Below, one piece after another: positions 8,809 through 19,405 of a stretch of 64,000 nt of DNA. This DNA is from Jiella mangrovi (lineage in GTDB: Bacteria > Pseudomonadota > Alphaproteobacteria > Rhizobiales > Rhizobiaceae): the NCBI RefSeq assembly GCF_017815135.1, contig NZ_JAGJCF010000007.1, positions 208,460 through 272,459 of the forward strand, read 5' to 3'. Below the pieces are notes generated by a model. It made no database searches and was not told where the DNA came from. It saw nothing but the letters and a program-made list of their open reading frames with translations. The first letter of the stretch is position 1. The number at the start of each line of letters is the position of its first letter. The position numbers and the translations under genes were made by a program.

Positions 8809-10923
8809 TCACCAGGTGTAGCGCAGGGTTCCGCGCACCGTGCGGCCGTCATTGTAATAGGCGGTGTCGTTCCACGTATCGACCTGCGTCACATAGCGCT
8901 TGTCGAAGATGTTGGTGGCGTTCACCTGGAAGGTCGCGTTGTCGGTGATCTTGTAGGTCAGCGCCGCGTCGAAGAGGGTGCGGGCGTCGAGATCGATGGT
9001 GTTGGCGTTGTCGGCATAGGTCTCGCCGACATAGCGAACGCCGGCGCCGAGCGTCAGGTCGCCGATCGCGCCCTCGCCGGGGATGGTGTAGTCGGCCCAG
9101 AGCGAGGCGATGTGGTTCGGCACCATCTGCGGGCGCTTGCCGACATTGCCGTCGAGCCCGTCCTCCAGGATCTCCGCGTCCCAGTAGGAATAGCCGGCGG
9201 TGAGGTTCATCCGGTCGGTCATCGCCACCTTGGCTTCCAGCTCGGCGCCGCGCACCCGAATTTCGCCGACCTGGGCCTGGGTCGTCGCGGTGACGTAATA
9301 GGCGACGTTGGTCTGGGTGAGATCGAAGAGGGCGAGGGTGAAGAGCGCGTCGAAGGCGTCGGGCCGGTACTTCGCGCCGACCTCGTATTGCGTGCCTTCC
9401 TTCGGCTTGGCGTCGCCGCCGACGAGGGTCGAGGGATCGAGGCCCAGAGGCTCGAAGCTTTCCGAATAGTTGGCGTAGAGCGAGACTTCCGGCGTGGCTT
9501 TGTAAGTCAGCCCGAAGCGCTTGGTGAAGGCTTCGTCGGTGCTCTCGTAGGCGCTGTCGTAGTCAGGCATGGCGTTGTCGGTCTCGACATGGTCGAAACG
9601 GCCGCCGGCGGTGAAGATCCAGGTGTCGTCGAGGGTCAGCTCTTCCTGCAGATAGACGCCCGTCGCCTTCTGGTCGTTGTTCCAGGTGTAACCGGGCGGC
9701 AGGGTGATGCAGGCGAGGCCGCAATAGTCCGGATCGTAGACGTCGATGCCCGTGGCCGAGCCGTAGACGCGGTATTCCGTCGTCTTGTCGCGGGTATAGT
9801 CGACGCCGAGAAGCGTGCGGCTGTCAAAGCGGCCGAAGCTCGCATCGTATTGAAGCTGGTTGTCGATCGCAAAGCGCTTGGTGTGGCCGTAGACCGCCCA
9901 GGCGCTGCGATCGATCGAGGAGTCGATGCGGGCGCCATAGACGGACTCATAGGTGAGATCGAGGTCGGAATAGCGGGCGTTCTGGCGAAATTCGAGGCCG
10001 TTGCCGAAGTCGTGGCGGAAGATCCAGCCGATGTTCTTCTCTTCGGTGTTCATCTTGTCGAAGTCGGGCTCGCCCAGATAGGTGTCTGGATCGAGGCCCG
10101 AGCCGAGCGGGATGCCGTGCGAGGTATTGCCCTTGCGCTTGTTGTAGTCGCCGAGGATCGTCAGCGAGGTGGATGCGTCCGGCGACCAGGTGAGGGCGGG
10201 AGCGATGTAGAGCCGGTCGTCATTGGTGTGGTCGGCGCCGTTGTCGCCGTTCTGCCATTTGGCGGTGATGCGGTAGGACCAGTCGCCGGTGGCCGTCAGC
10301 GGACCGCCGACGTCGGTGCCGGTCTCGATATGGCCGTCGCCGAAGGTGGTGTAGACCTCCCCGAAGGCAGTATCGGTCGGCCGCTTGGTGATGGCATTGA
10401 CGAGTCCGCCCGGCGAATTCAGCCCGAACAGCGTCGAGGTCGAGCCCTTCAGCACCTCGATGCGCTGCATGCCGTAGGGCTCGAGCCGCGCGCCGGTATA
10501 GCCGAAGAGCCTGAGCGGCAGGCCGTCGCGATAGGTGCCGGTGTTCGACTGGTAGAAGCCGCGGATGAGATAGAAGTCGTAGCGATCGTCGGTGCCGTAG
10601 ATCTCGGTCGAGACGCCGGCGGTGTAGGAGAGAGCCTCGTCGAGGGTCTCGACGCCGCGATCCTTCATCTCCTTTTCGGTGACGACGGAGACGGCTGCGG
10701 GGACGTCCAGCACTGGCGTGTCGGTCTTGGAGCCGACGGCGGTGTCTTTCGCGACGATGGAAGCGTCGGGGCCGATCGGCTTGCCGGTCTCGGCGTCGAT
10801 GGTGACAGTGTCGAGGACGATCGTCGCGTCGGCGGCGGTCTCCTGGGCGAAGCCAGATGGCGGAAGAACCAGGGCGAGCGCCGTCGTGCAGACGAGCATG
10901 GCTGGAAGCTGCCGGCCATTCAT
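8809..10923 (-). CDS. TonB-dependent siderophore receptor
   Basis: Outer-membrane gated barrel of 704 residues that imports a ferric siderophore using TonB-ExbBD energy. After the signal peptide (MNGRQLPAMLVCTTALALVL...GFAQ) comes a plug domain with VLDVPAAVSVVTEKEM and the region RIEVLKGSTSTLFGLNSPGG, typical of the FhuA/FoxA-type siderophore receptors, then about 22 barrel strands ending in RGTLRYTW with the usual aromatic C-terminus. I chose the ATG at 10923 because GGAGGA lies 7 nt upstream; an in-frame start at 11016 would put 31 hydrophilic residues before the signal peptide. It is divergent from an AraC-type regulator, the usual arrangement for siderophore uptake genes. Confidence 0.95.
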   Translation of the reverse strand: MNGRQLPAMLVCTTALALVLPPSGFAQETAADATIVLDTVTIDAETGKPIGPDASIVAKDTAVGSKTDTPVLDVPAAVSVVTEKEMKDRGVETLDEALSYTAGVSTEIYGTDDRYDFYLIRGFYQSNTGTYRDGLPLRLFGYTGARLEPYGMQRIEVLKGSTSTLFGLNSPGGLVNAITKRPTDTAFGEVYTTFGDGHIETGTDVGGPLTATGDWSYRITAKWQNGDNGADHTNDDRLYIAPALTWSPDASTSLTILGDYNKRKGNTSHGIPLGSGLDPDTYLGEPDFDKMNTEEKNIGWIFRHDFGNGLEFRQNARYSDLDLTYESVYGARIDSSIDRSAWAVYGHTKRFAIDNQLQYDASFGRFDSRTLLGVDYTRDKTTEYRVYGSATGIDVYDPDYCGLACITLPPGYTWNNDQKATGVYLQEELTLDDTWIFTAGGRFDHVETDNAMPDYDSAYESTDEAFTKRFGLTYKATPEVSLYANYSESFEPLGLDPSTLVGGDAKPKEGTQYEVGAKYRPDAFDALFTLALFDLTQTNVAYYVTATTQAQVGEIRVRGAELEAKVAMTDRMNLTAGYSYWDAEILEDGLDGNVGKRPQMVPNHIASLWADYTIPGEGAIGDLTLGAGVRYVGETYADNANTIDLDARTLFDAALTYKITDNATFQVNATNIFDKRYVTQVDTWNDTAYYNDGRTVRGTLRYTW

Positions 10924-11533
10924 GCGCTTCCTCCGGCTCGAGGCGTCGACGCTGAGCGCCTCGCGGGTGTGGAACGGATGAATCTCGTTGCGGCTACGCC
11001 TCTCGTCAGCTTCCATGATCTCGTTCCAGCATGTGTCGTTGCCGGCAGCCGCAAGCCGAGCTCGCGCGGCCGGATGGATGTCGTGATGGGAGCGGAACCG
11101 AAGGGCAAAGGCCCTCGTGGCGGTCGCCGGACCGCCGATACCGCCCGCTCGCAGCGCTCATCCGATAACTTGATCGTGATTGTCCAGTATTGAAGGATCC
11201 CGGCGTTTTGTAGGATTTCGGCACCATCGCCGTCGCCCGGCCAGTGGCTGTTGCGCTTCTGCAACGCCGCCCATTGTCGCGGGGCGGGGCCGTTCGGACC
11301 GGCATCAGCCCTTCCATGGTTTGACTGGCCGCTTGACAGCGGTCGAGAACATGACAATAGCAATCATGTTTTCACCGATCGCGCCGCGTCCGTGGCGTCG
11401 TGGGCGGCCGACCGTCCTCGAAGCGGCGGCGCGGCGAAAGCGCCGCGGCCTGTCTTCACCGCACGGCCGGTTCGCGATCTGATCCAGTCACCCCCAAGGC
11501 CGGCGGCTTGCGACGTTGAGCTTCAAACATTCC
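10924..11533 (+). promoter_or_regulatory. Divergent receptor/AraC control region
   Basis: This 610-bp gap separates the receptor and its putative regulator and holds no convincing gene. The clearest promoter-like element on the plus strand is TTGACA (11333-11338) followed after 17 bp by AATAGC (11356-11361), which would serve the AraC gene. I see no clear Fur box or riboswitch. Confidence 0.3.
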
Positions 11534-12424
11534 ATGGTGAGCCGGACCGAGGGCATCAGAGCGACCGAGCCGGTGAAATGGCGCAGCCTCGATGGCTGCG
11601 CCGGCGTCTACTGGGTCGCGGAGGGCCAGCCGCGGGCGCGGGGCTACTACGTCTCCCCCGATCCGCGGATCGTCGTCTTTTTCAACGAGGTGTCCGCACA
11701 AATCCGCATGTGCGACCGCGAGGACGACCTGCCCCAGCGCTATCGTCCGATGCAGCGGGCGATCTACGTTCCCGCCGGCATGCCGCTTTGGACGGACTTT
11801 GCGGCGATGCACCGCTTCTCGCATCTCGACCTTCACGTTCATCGCGACCGGATGCTGCGGTTTCTCGCGCCATCGCTGGGGCATTCCGCCGCCAAGGCGG
11901 CCCTTCGCCGCCCGGCGGAAATCGCCGACATCGGACCCATCGAGACACTGGCCGGGCTGATCGTCGCGGAACTCAGCGTGCCGAGCCGTCACGCGGTCTA
12001 TTGCGAAAGCCTCGTCGGCAGCCTCGCCGCCGCCCTTCTCGACATCCCGGCCGGCGGCGACGACACGGCGAGGGGCGGGGCACTGACCCCCAATCAGATG
12101 AACACGCTGACGGCGCGGCTGGACGAGACGAGCGCTCGCCGCCTCACCGTCGCGGAGATGGCGGCGGCGGTCGGCCTTTCGGAGACGCGCTTTGCGGCGT
12201 CCTTCAAGCACACGACGGGCCAGACACCGCTCCAGTGGCAACTCGCCCAGCGCATCGCCCGCGCCAAGGACCTCCTTTTGACGAGCGATCTGACGGTCGC
12301 CGGCGTCGCCTCGCAGCTCGGCTTCGCCGATCAGGCCCATCTGACCCGGACGTTTCGCCAGATCGCCGGCGAGACACCCGCGGCCTGGTGCGAGATCAAC
12401 CGGGCCTTGCGTCGGAAAAGATAG
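11534..12424 (+). CDS. AraC-family transcriptional regulator
   Basis: DNA-binding activator of about 296 residues. The N-terminal half (to about residue 180) is an effector domain resembling those of siderophore-responsive regulators. The C-terminal hundred residues hold the two AraC helix-turn-helix motifs, with RLTVAEMAAAVGLSETRFAASFKHTTGQTPLQW and the second motif around GVASQLGFADQAHLTRTFRQIAGETPAAW read across adjacent segments. The family signature region is intact. A TTG at 11516 would add six residues; I prefer the ATG at 11534, and neither has a strong Shine-Dalgarno. Its position divergent from the TonB receptor suggests that it activates that receptor when the cognate siderophore is present (inference). 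Confidence 0.9.
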   Translation: MVSRTEGIRATEPVKWRSLDGCAGVYWVAEGQPRARGYYVSPDPRIVVFFNEVSAQIRMCDREDDLPQRYRPMQRAIYVPAGMPLWTDFAAMHRFSHLDLHVHRDRMLRFLAPSLGHSAAKAALRRPAEIADIGPIETLAGLIVAELSVPSRHAVYCESLVGSLAAALLDIPAGGDDTARGGALTPNQMNTLTARLDETSARRLTVAEMAAAVGLSETRFAASFKHTTGQTPLQWQLAQRIARAKDLLLTSDLTVAGVASQLGFADQAHLTRTFRQIAGETPAAWCEINRALRRKR

Positions 12425-12531
12425 CCGGCCCGCCGGCAGCCCGGTCGCCGACCGGCGCCGCGTCTCAGCCCCACCGGTTTTGCGTCGTGACCATGCTCTT
12501 TCTGCCTGTCGCGACAGAGCGCCGATGCCAT

Positions 12532-13641
12532 ATGGCTCACCGGAAAGGGCAATCGGAGCGGGGAGACAGGGTGAAGGACCGGATCGAGGAACAGCTGACC
12601 ACCAAGGCGACGATCGTCACCGCCGTCGTTCTCGCCATGACGGCGACGCTGGCGCTGGTCTGGGCGGCGTCTGGCGCGCTTCTTTTGATCTTCGGCGGGC
12701 TTCTCTTCGCCGCGATCATCGCGGCGCTCGCCCGTCCGCTGCAATGGGCCGGAATTTCGCGCGGCCTCGCCTTCGCCATCGTCGTGACCTTGCTCTTCGT
12801 CCTTCTCGGCGGCGGCCTGTTCTATGGCGGGCTGACGCTGGTCAGCCAGTTCAACGAGCTGTGGCACCAGCTGCGCGAACAGCTTCAGTCGCTGGCGCAG
12901 GCCATGGCCGACATCGGCATCAAATCCGACAGCGCCTCAAACACCCAGGCCGGCGGCGATGTCGGGCTCGATGCGCTGTTTCCGAACCCGTCGGGGGTCT
13001 TCTCCTCGGCCTCCAAGGCGATGTTTTCGGTGCTCGGCGCCCTCGGCAACGTCTTCGTCATCGTCTTCATCGCGATCTTTCTGGTCGCCCAGCCCGAACT
13101 CTATCTGCGCGGTCTCGTCAGCCTGTTTCCGATGTCGAAGCGCTCACGGGTCGACCACACCATCTGCGCCGCGAGCGAGGAGCTGATCCTCTGGGTGGCC
13201 GGAACCGGCATCTCCATGGCGATCGTCTTCGTCGTGACCTTCGCCGGGCTCTGGCTGGTCGGCATGCCGAACGCCTTTCTGCTGGCGCTGCAGGCCGGGC
13301 TCCTGGCCTTCATTCCGACCCTCGGGCCCTTCATCGCCGGCATTCCGATCGTGCTCGTCGGCCTGTCGGAATCGGTGAACATGGCGTTATGGGGGCTCGG
13401 CGTCTACGTTCTCGTCCAGGCCGTCGAGAGCAATGTCGCCCAGCCGCTCGCCCAGCGCTATACCTCGGCCCTGCCGCCGGTCCTGACGCTCGGGGCACAG
13501 GCGGTGTTCGGCGTCCTGTTCGGCACACTCGGCATCGCGCTGGCCGTGCCGCTGATCGCCGTGATCATGGTCTTCGTGCGCGAGCTCTATGTGAACGACA
13601 CGCTGGGCGGGCCCTATGAAACCGAACCGGTCGGCGAATAG
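12532..13641 (+). CDS. AI-2E family transporter (PerM/TqsA type)
   Basis: Integral membrane protein of 369 residues belonging to the AI-2 exporter / UPF0118 family, which includes TqsA and the Na+/H+ antiporter-like members. Hydrophobic pairs at the N-terminus (TIVTAVVLAMTATLALVWAA and ALLLIFGGLLFAAIIAAL) are followed by a hydrophilic soluble loop (about residues 100-155), then several C-terminal helices including FIPTLGPFIAGIPIVLVGL and GVLFGTLGIALAVPL, the usual topology of the family. The start is uncertain: ATG 12532 gives the usual length, but GTG 12571 has a better Shine-Dalgarno (GGGGAGACAGG). Substrate unknown; family membership does not imply AI-2 transport here. Confidence 0.9.
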   Translation: MAHRKGQSERGDRVKDRIEEQLTTKATIVTAVVLAMTATLALVWAASGALLLIFGGLLFAAIIAALARPLQWAGISRGLAFAIVVTLLFVLLGGGLFYGGLTLVSQFNELWHQLREQLQSLAQAMADIGIKSDSASNTQAGGDVGLDALFPNPSGVFSSASKAMFSVLGALGNVFVIVFIAIFLVAQPELYLRGLVSLFPMSKRSRVDHTICAASEELILWVAGTGISMAIVFVVTFAGLWLVGMPNAFLLALQAGLLAFIPTLGPFIAGIPIVLVGLSESVNMALWGLGVYVLVQAVESNVAQPLAQRYTSALPPVLTLGAQAVFGVLFGTLGIALAVPLIAVIMVFVRELYVNDTLGGPYETEPVGE

Positions 13642-13721
13642 GCAGATTGCCCCTTCTTGCGTCTTGCCAGCGCGGGCGTGCCCCCCCTAAACCCGCGTCC
13701 TGCCAAGACAGGAAAGACACC

Positions 13722-14741
13722 ATGAAAACCTTCGCCGCCGCCGGTCTCGTGACCATCTCGCTCGCAAGTTCCGCTTTCGCCCAAACATCGCAAGAGCCCT
13801 TCGCCCCGAAGGTCGTGGTCGTGACGATGTTCAAGCACGAGGCCGCCAACTGGCTGAAGAACGAGACGCTCGACGAGACCACCGCCATCCCGGGCCTGTC
13901 GAAGGAGTTTCCTGATCTCGCCTGCAGCAGCGAAGGGCTTTGCCTCGTCACCACGAGCATGGGCTATGCCAATGCGGCAAGCTCGATCGCGGCGCTGATC
14001 TATTCCGACAAGCTCGACCTGTCGAAGACCTATTTCCTGATCGCCGGGATCGCCGGGGTGGATCCGGCCGACGGCACCACCGGCTCTGCCCATTGGGCGC
14101 GTTATGCCGTCGATGGGGGGCTGCAATGGGAGATCGACGCACGTGAACTGCCGAAGGACTGGAAAACTGGCCTGTTCGGCTTCTTCACGAAAGCACCGGG
14201 CGAAAAGCCGAGCTCGACCTATGGCACCGAGGTCTATCATCTCAACGAGGCACTGACCGACAAGGCCTTCGCCCTGTCGAAGGATGTCGAGCTCGCCGAC
14301 GATGACACCGCCAAAGCCTACCGCGCCAACTACGCCGCAGCACCCGCCACGGATGCCCCGATCGTCTCGATCTGCGACACGGTTTCGGGCGACACCTGGT
14401 GGCATGGCAAGTCGTTCAGCGATGCCATGAACGACTGGGCGAAGCTCCTGACTGACGGCAAGGCGAACTACTGCACCACCCAGCAGGAGGACAACGCCAC
14501 TTTGGCTGCCTTCTCCCGCGGCGCCGAAATGGGGCGGATCGACATGGACCGCATCGCCATCCTACGTACCGCCTCGAATTTCGACCAGCCCTATGAGGGC
14601 CAGACGCCCGACGCCTCGCTCAACGCGAAGTCCGGCGGCTTCACGATCGCGCTCGACAACGCCTACCGCGTCGGCTCGAAGCTCACCGATGCCATCGTCG
14701 GCAACTGGGACGACTGGAAGAACGGCGTGCCGGCAAACTAA
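13722..14741 (+). CDS. Purine nucleoside permease (NUP) family protein, secreted
   Basis: Exported protein of 339 residues: a signal peptide (MKTFAAAGLVTISLASSAFA) followed by a domain of the NUP family, named after a Candida purine nucleoside permease but without transmembrane helices and related in fold to nucleoside phosphorylases. Visible family features are KVVVVTMFKHEAANWL at the mature N-terminus, a glycine-rich stretch YFLIAGIAGVDPADGTTGSA, and SICDTVSGDTWWHG. The start ATG at 13722 follows an AGGAAAG ribosome site. Role is unproven; periplasmic nucleoside binding or cleavage is likely by analogy. Genes on either side are unrelated, so it is probably transcribed alone. Confidence 0.85.
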   Translation: MKTFAAAGLVTISLASSAFAQTSQEPFAPKVVVVTMFKHEAANWLKNETLDETTAIPGLSKEFPDLACSSEGLCLVTTSMGYANAASSIAALIYSDKLDLSKTYFLIAGIAGVDPADGTTGSAHWARYAVDGGLQWEIDARELPKDWKTGLFGFFTKAPGEKPSSTYGTEVYHLNEALTDKAFALSKDVELADDDTAKAYRANYAAAPATDAPIVSICDTVSGDTWWHGKSFSDAMNDWAKLLTDGKANYCTTQQEDNATLAAFSRGAEMGRIDMDRIAILRTASNFDQPYEGQTPDASLNAKSGGFTIALDNAYRVGSKLTDAIVGNWDDWKNGVPAN

Positions 14742-15146
14742 GGGTGACAGAGTGGAGCGCCTTCGGCGGGCGCTTCCACGACCTCATGCGACGCCGCGGG
14801 TTTCCTCTGCGGTCGATCGCCATCAGGCATGATCGTCACCGACGGAGCATGCAGGCCAGACCTCATCCTTCAGCCTTGCCACGGAGGATGAGGGATCGTC
14901 GTGACCGGCCCTCCAGTTTCCCTCCGACGGCAGGTTCTGCTTCTTCAATGAGAGCTGACGGCTTCAATGCGTCTCTCGCGTGGCATGACTCCGCTGACGA
15001 CGGCCGATTTTCCGGTCTCGCCCATGAAGCCAACGTCGAGCGACTACCGCCAACCGACACCACCCCACGCAACGAAGGCGCAAGCGGGGCGTTTCCGGAA
15101 CAGCCGGATCGCGATCCGAATACTTTGAAGCCGAAGGACATCCGCC
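14742..15146. other. Intergenic region without a supported gene
   Basis: A frame is open through here but lacks conserved-looking protein features and overlaps the DUF1761 gene. The only structure seen is an inverted repeat CCTCATCC (14861-14868) with GGATGAGG (14886-14893), possibly the terminator of the NUP gene. Confidence 0.4.
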
Positions 15147-15545
15147 ATGGGCCTTGCCGCCGCCGCCAATCCGATTCCCGCCCTCGTCGCCGCGCTGATT
15201 GCGTTGGGTTTCGGCTTTTTATGGCACCGGATCTTCGAAAGGCGCTGGATGACCGCGCCGGGCTACGAGGGCAAGCCGGCCCTCAAGCTCGCGCCGCTGG
15301 TCATTGTGTTTCTGGCCTATTTCATCATCGCCTCGATGCTGGCGGGCCTCACCGCCCATATCGGCGGGATCACGCTCGTCAATGCGCTGACCAATGCGCT
15401 TCTGGTCTGGGCGGGCTTCGTGCTCGCCGCCATGGTCGTCGATCATTCCTTCGAGGCGCGGCCGCGCAAGCTGACGTTGATCAATGGCGGGCACTGGCTC
15501 GGCGCCTTCGTGATCATGGCCGTGGTGATCGGGGTGATGGGATGA
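15147..15545 (+). CDS. DUF1761 domain membrane protein
   Basis: Small inner-membrane protein (132 residues) with four predicted hydrophobic segments: NPIPALVAALIALGFGFLW at the N-terminus, then LVIVFLAYFIIASMLAGLT, a segment with NALLVWAGFVLAAMVVDHSF, and LGAFVIMAVVIGVMG at the end. This matches the DUF1761 family of unknown function. The charged loop after helix 1 (HRIFERRWMTAPGYEGK) is typical of the family. It lies between the NUP gene and acs on the same strand, about 150 nt before acs. Confidence 0.85.
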   Translation: MGLAAAANPIPALVAALIALGFGFLWHRIFERRWMTAPGYEGKPALKLAPLVIVFLAYFIIASMLAGLTAHIGGITLVNALTNALLVWAGFVLAAMVVDHSFEARPRKLTLINGGHWLGAFVIMAVVIGVMG

Positions 15546-15694
15546 CGGCGGCCGTTCGGGGCGTCGCCGCGCGAGGCGGCGGCAAGGCGAAAGTCTAACC
15601 AAGGGAAAGCTGGACCTTCACCGGCCCTTCGCCCTAAGTTCTTCTGGATGAGACCGCCGGAAGGCGGCGCAAACGCATGACCCGGGAGGAAGGC

Positions 15695-17644
<1,950 letters not shown>

Positions 17645-17800
17645 GGCGTCGCTGATAGTTACGGGGATAAGTCGTGGAGAATCGGCTATTTATCCACAGA
17701 AAAAAGTGGCTTGTGGCAAATTTTCGAGTCATTCCGAGTCGTTAAGGGGATGTTCTCCCAACTTTACCGGTGCCGCGTTGTGCTGTAGAGCATAGGTGTC

Positions 17801-17826
17801 AAGAAAGGCCCCGCCGAAGCGGGGCC
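17801..17826 (-). terminator. Rho-independent-type terminator on the minus strand
   Basis: GGCCCCGC and GCGGGGCC (17807-17826) form a perfect 8-bp GC stem on a 4-nt loop. Read on the minus strand the stem is followed by TTTCTT, a modest T-tract; on the plus strand it is not. It therefore ends a leftward transcript from 17.85-18.25 kb, the strongest sign that this island is transcribed. Confidence 0.6.
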
Positions 17827-17848
17827 AATTGCAATGGCACGTTATGGG

Positions 17849-17995
17849 CTAGAATAGACGGCTGACCGTGCTGTAACACGGCCAACGTCGGCAGTGTGAA
17901 CAAACATGTTCCCACTGCCCTAGTCTATAACGCCAGTAGTCCGTTACGGACACCGGCTTATACACTGGGCAATTGATCCTCAATGGATCCTCCAT
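17849..17995 (-). CDS. Candidate 44-48-residue Cys/Trp-rich small protein
   Basis: I do not recognise this product. From the ATG at 17995 the frame gives 48 residues; a TTG at 17983, five nt after GGAGG, would give 44 and has the better ribosome site. The C-terminal half is rich in aromatic residues and has a CxxC (VTDYWRYRLGQWEHVCSHC) followed by RRWPCYSTVSRLF, with one more Cys near the start, so four cysteines could bind a metal. A terminator lies just downstream. Base composition is clearly lower in GC than flanking genes. The alternative is a structured RNA, since hairpins overlap the frame. Confidence 0.35.
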   Translation of the reverse strand: MEDPLRINCPVYKPVSVTDYWRYRLGQWEHVCSHCRRWPCYSTVSRLF

Positions 17996-18250
17996 TGCAC
18001 GCGCGTCAAGATGGCCTTGACGGCCCTCCGCTAACGGTTCCAGCGAAGCTCTTGGTTTCTGTGCAGAAACCGCGAGGGGAGGCGCTTGCCCAGCTAAGTG
18101 GATTCAGTAGCGGATAAGATTAAATGGAGTCGAGTCGACACTTCAGACAGCAACCGCTTTTCCACCGGAATCTCTGGGTCGTTTCATCCCAACGGCAGGG
18201 CAGTGTTGCCTTAAGTTACTACACATCGAGCGCTAGGTGATCTGAGCATC
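17996..18250. other. Structured intergenic island, possible RNA leader
   Basis: No gene is evident. The sequence contains several perfect small palindromes, including GGTTTCTG/CAGAAACC (18053-18070) and GTCAAG/CTTGAC (18005-18022), and is less GC-rich than its surroundings. With the imperfect palindrome GGCAGTG-t-GAACA / TGTTC-c-CACTGCC at 17890-17919 and the terminator at 17801, it could be the 5' part of a minus-strand structured RNA. I could not match it to tmRNA, RNase P, SRP or 6S RNA by eye. Confidence 0.3.
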
Positions 18251-19264
18251 GTGACCCGAAACCCCTATTATTCCGGTCCTGCCAGCGACCATTTCGACGG
18301 CACGCGCTTCTTCAATCCCGGCCAGCCATCGACCGACCGCTCCTTCAAGGATCTGTGGCGGTGGCGCAAGGAAACACGGGCGGAATGGCCGGAGCATGTG
18401 CCGGTCGTCCCTGCAATGCCCGAGAAGCGGGTCGCGGGATGCCGGGCGACCATGATCGGCCATGCGAGCGTGCTGATCCAGGTGGGCGGGCTGAACCTCC
18501 TGACCGACCCGGTCTGGTCAGAGCGCGCCAGCCCAGTCTCCTTCGCCGGGCCGAAGCGGGTGACGCAGCCCGGCATCCGCTTCGGCGATCTGCCGCCGAT
18601 CGACGTCGTCCTTCTCTCCCACAATCACTATGACCACTGCGATCTGAAAACCCTGAAGCGGCTGGTCGACCGCCACGATCCGCTGATCGTCACGCCGCTC
18701 GGCAATGACAGGCTGCTCGCAAGGACCCTGCCGGCCAGCAACATCGTCGCAGGGGACTGGGGCGACACGATCGACCTGCCAGCCGCCGAGCCCGGCGCGT
18801 CGCCGGCCGGATCGGTGGCAATCGTCCCGGCGCAGCACTGGTCGCGGCGCGGCATCCGCGACACGCGCATGTGCCTGTGGTGCGGATTCGTGCTGAAGAT
18901 CGCCGGCCGGTCGATCTATTTCGCCGGCGACAGCGGCTATGGCGACGGCAAGATCTTCCGCGAGATCCGTGAGGCTCATGGCTCGCCGGACCTCGCACTC
19001 ATCCCCATCGGGGCCTACGACCCGCGCTGGTTCATGGCGCCGCAGCACATGAACCCGGAAGAAGCCGTGAAGGTGTTTCAGGATGTGGGCGCAAGCCGGG
19101 CCGTTGCCATTCACTGGGGCACCATCCAGCTGACCAACGAACCGCGCGATGAGCCGGCTGCCCTGTTGCGACGTGCTCTTGCCGACCGGCAGCTCGATGA
19201 AAGCGCCTTTATAGCGGCGAAGCCCGGCGAGATCGTCGAAATCGATCCTCGGGAATCTGTTTGA
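18251..19264 (+). CDS. MBL-fold metallo-hydrolase, NAPE-PLD-like
   Basis: Cytosolic hydrolase of 337 residues in the beta-lactamase_B_2 branch that includes N-acyl-phosphatidylethanolamine phospholipase D and UlaG-like enzymes. The metal motif is intact: H124-x-H126-x-D128-H129 (SHNHYDHCD), with later ligands in PAQHWSRRG, FAGDSGYGD and the final AIHWGTIQL. The N-terminus (NPYYSGPASDHFDGTRFFNP) is typical of this NAPE-PLD-like branch in bacteria. It begins with GTG at 18251; no signal peptide is seen. The substrate is unknown. Next gene on the strand is a heme peroxidase 140 nt further, with its own putative operator. Confidence 0.9.
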   Translation: MTRNPYYSGPASDHFDGTRFFNPGQPSTDRSFKDLWRWRKETRAEWPEHVPVVPAMPEKRVAGCRATMIGHASVLIQVGGLNLLTDPVWSERASPVSFAGPKRVTQPGIRFGDLPPIDVVLLSHNHYDHCDLKTLKRLVDRHDPLIVTPLGNDRLLARTLPASNIVAGDWGDTIDLPAAEPGASPAGSVAIVPAQHWSRRGIRDTRMCLWCGFVLKIAGRSIYFAGDSGYGDGKIFREIREAHGSPDLALIPIGAYDPRWFMAPQHMNPEEAVKVFQDVGASRAVAIHWGTIQLTNEPRDEPAALLRRALADRQLDESAFIAAKPGEIVEIDPRESV

Positions 19265-19347
19265 GCCGCACGGCGTCGGACAACTCTGCAGGTCGGCCGT
19301 ACAAGCCCACGGCCCGACCGAGGGTCGTATTGATGACAGCCCACTAT

Positions 19348-19362
19348 TTTACGTAACGTAAA
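19348..19362. promoter_or_regulatory. Perfect 15-bp palindrome before the peroxidase gene
   Basis: TTTACGTAACGTAAA is a perfect inverted repeat (7-bp arms, one central base) ending 43 nt before the peroxidase ATG, immediately upstream of a possible -10 element TATGCT (19365-19370). No good -35 hexamer is seen, so the site may bind an activator or be an operator for a repressor. Confidence 0.5.
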
Positions 19363-19405
19363 TTTATGCTACTCTCGGTTACATTCTTCACTGGGAGGCA
19401 AGCAA

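Noticed and set aside
8434..11193. 919-codon plus-strand frame
   Set aside because: Antisense to the TonB-dependent receptor, which has signal peptide, plug and C-terminal aromatic residue; the shadow has none of these.
11251..12531. Upstream extension of the AI-2E permease frame through the AraC gene
   Set aside because: The first 427 codons have no membrane character and overlap the AraC gene in another frame; the permease starts at 12532 or 12571.
17645..18250. Known stable RNA (tmRNA, RNase P, SRP or 6S RNA) in the acs-MBL gap
   Set aside because: None of the conserved cores of these RNAs could be found by eye on either strand, so only an unnamed structured region is reported.
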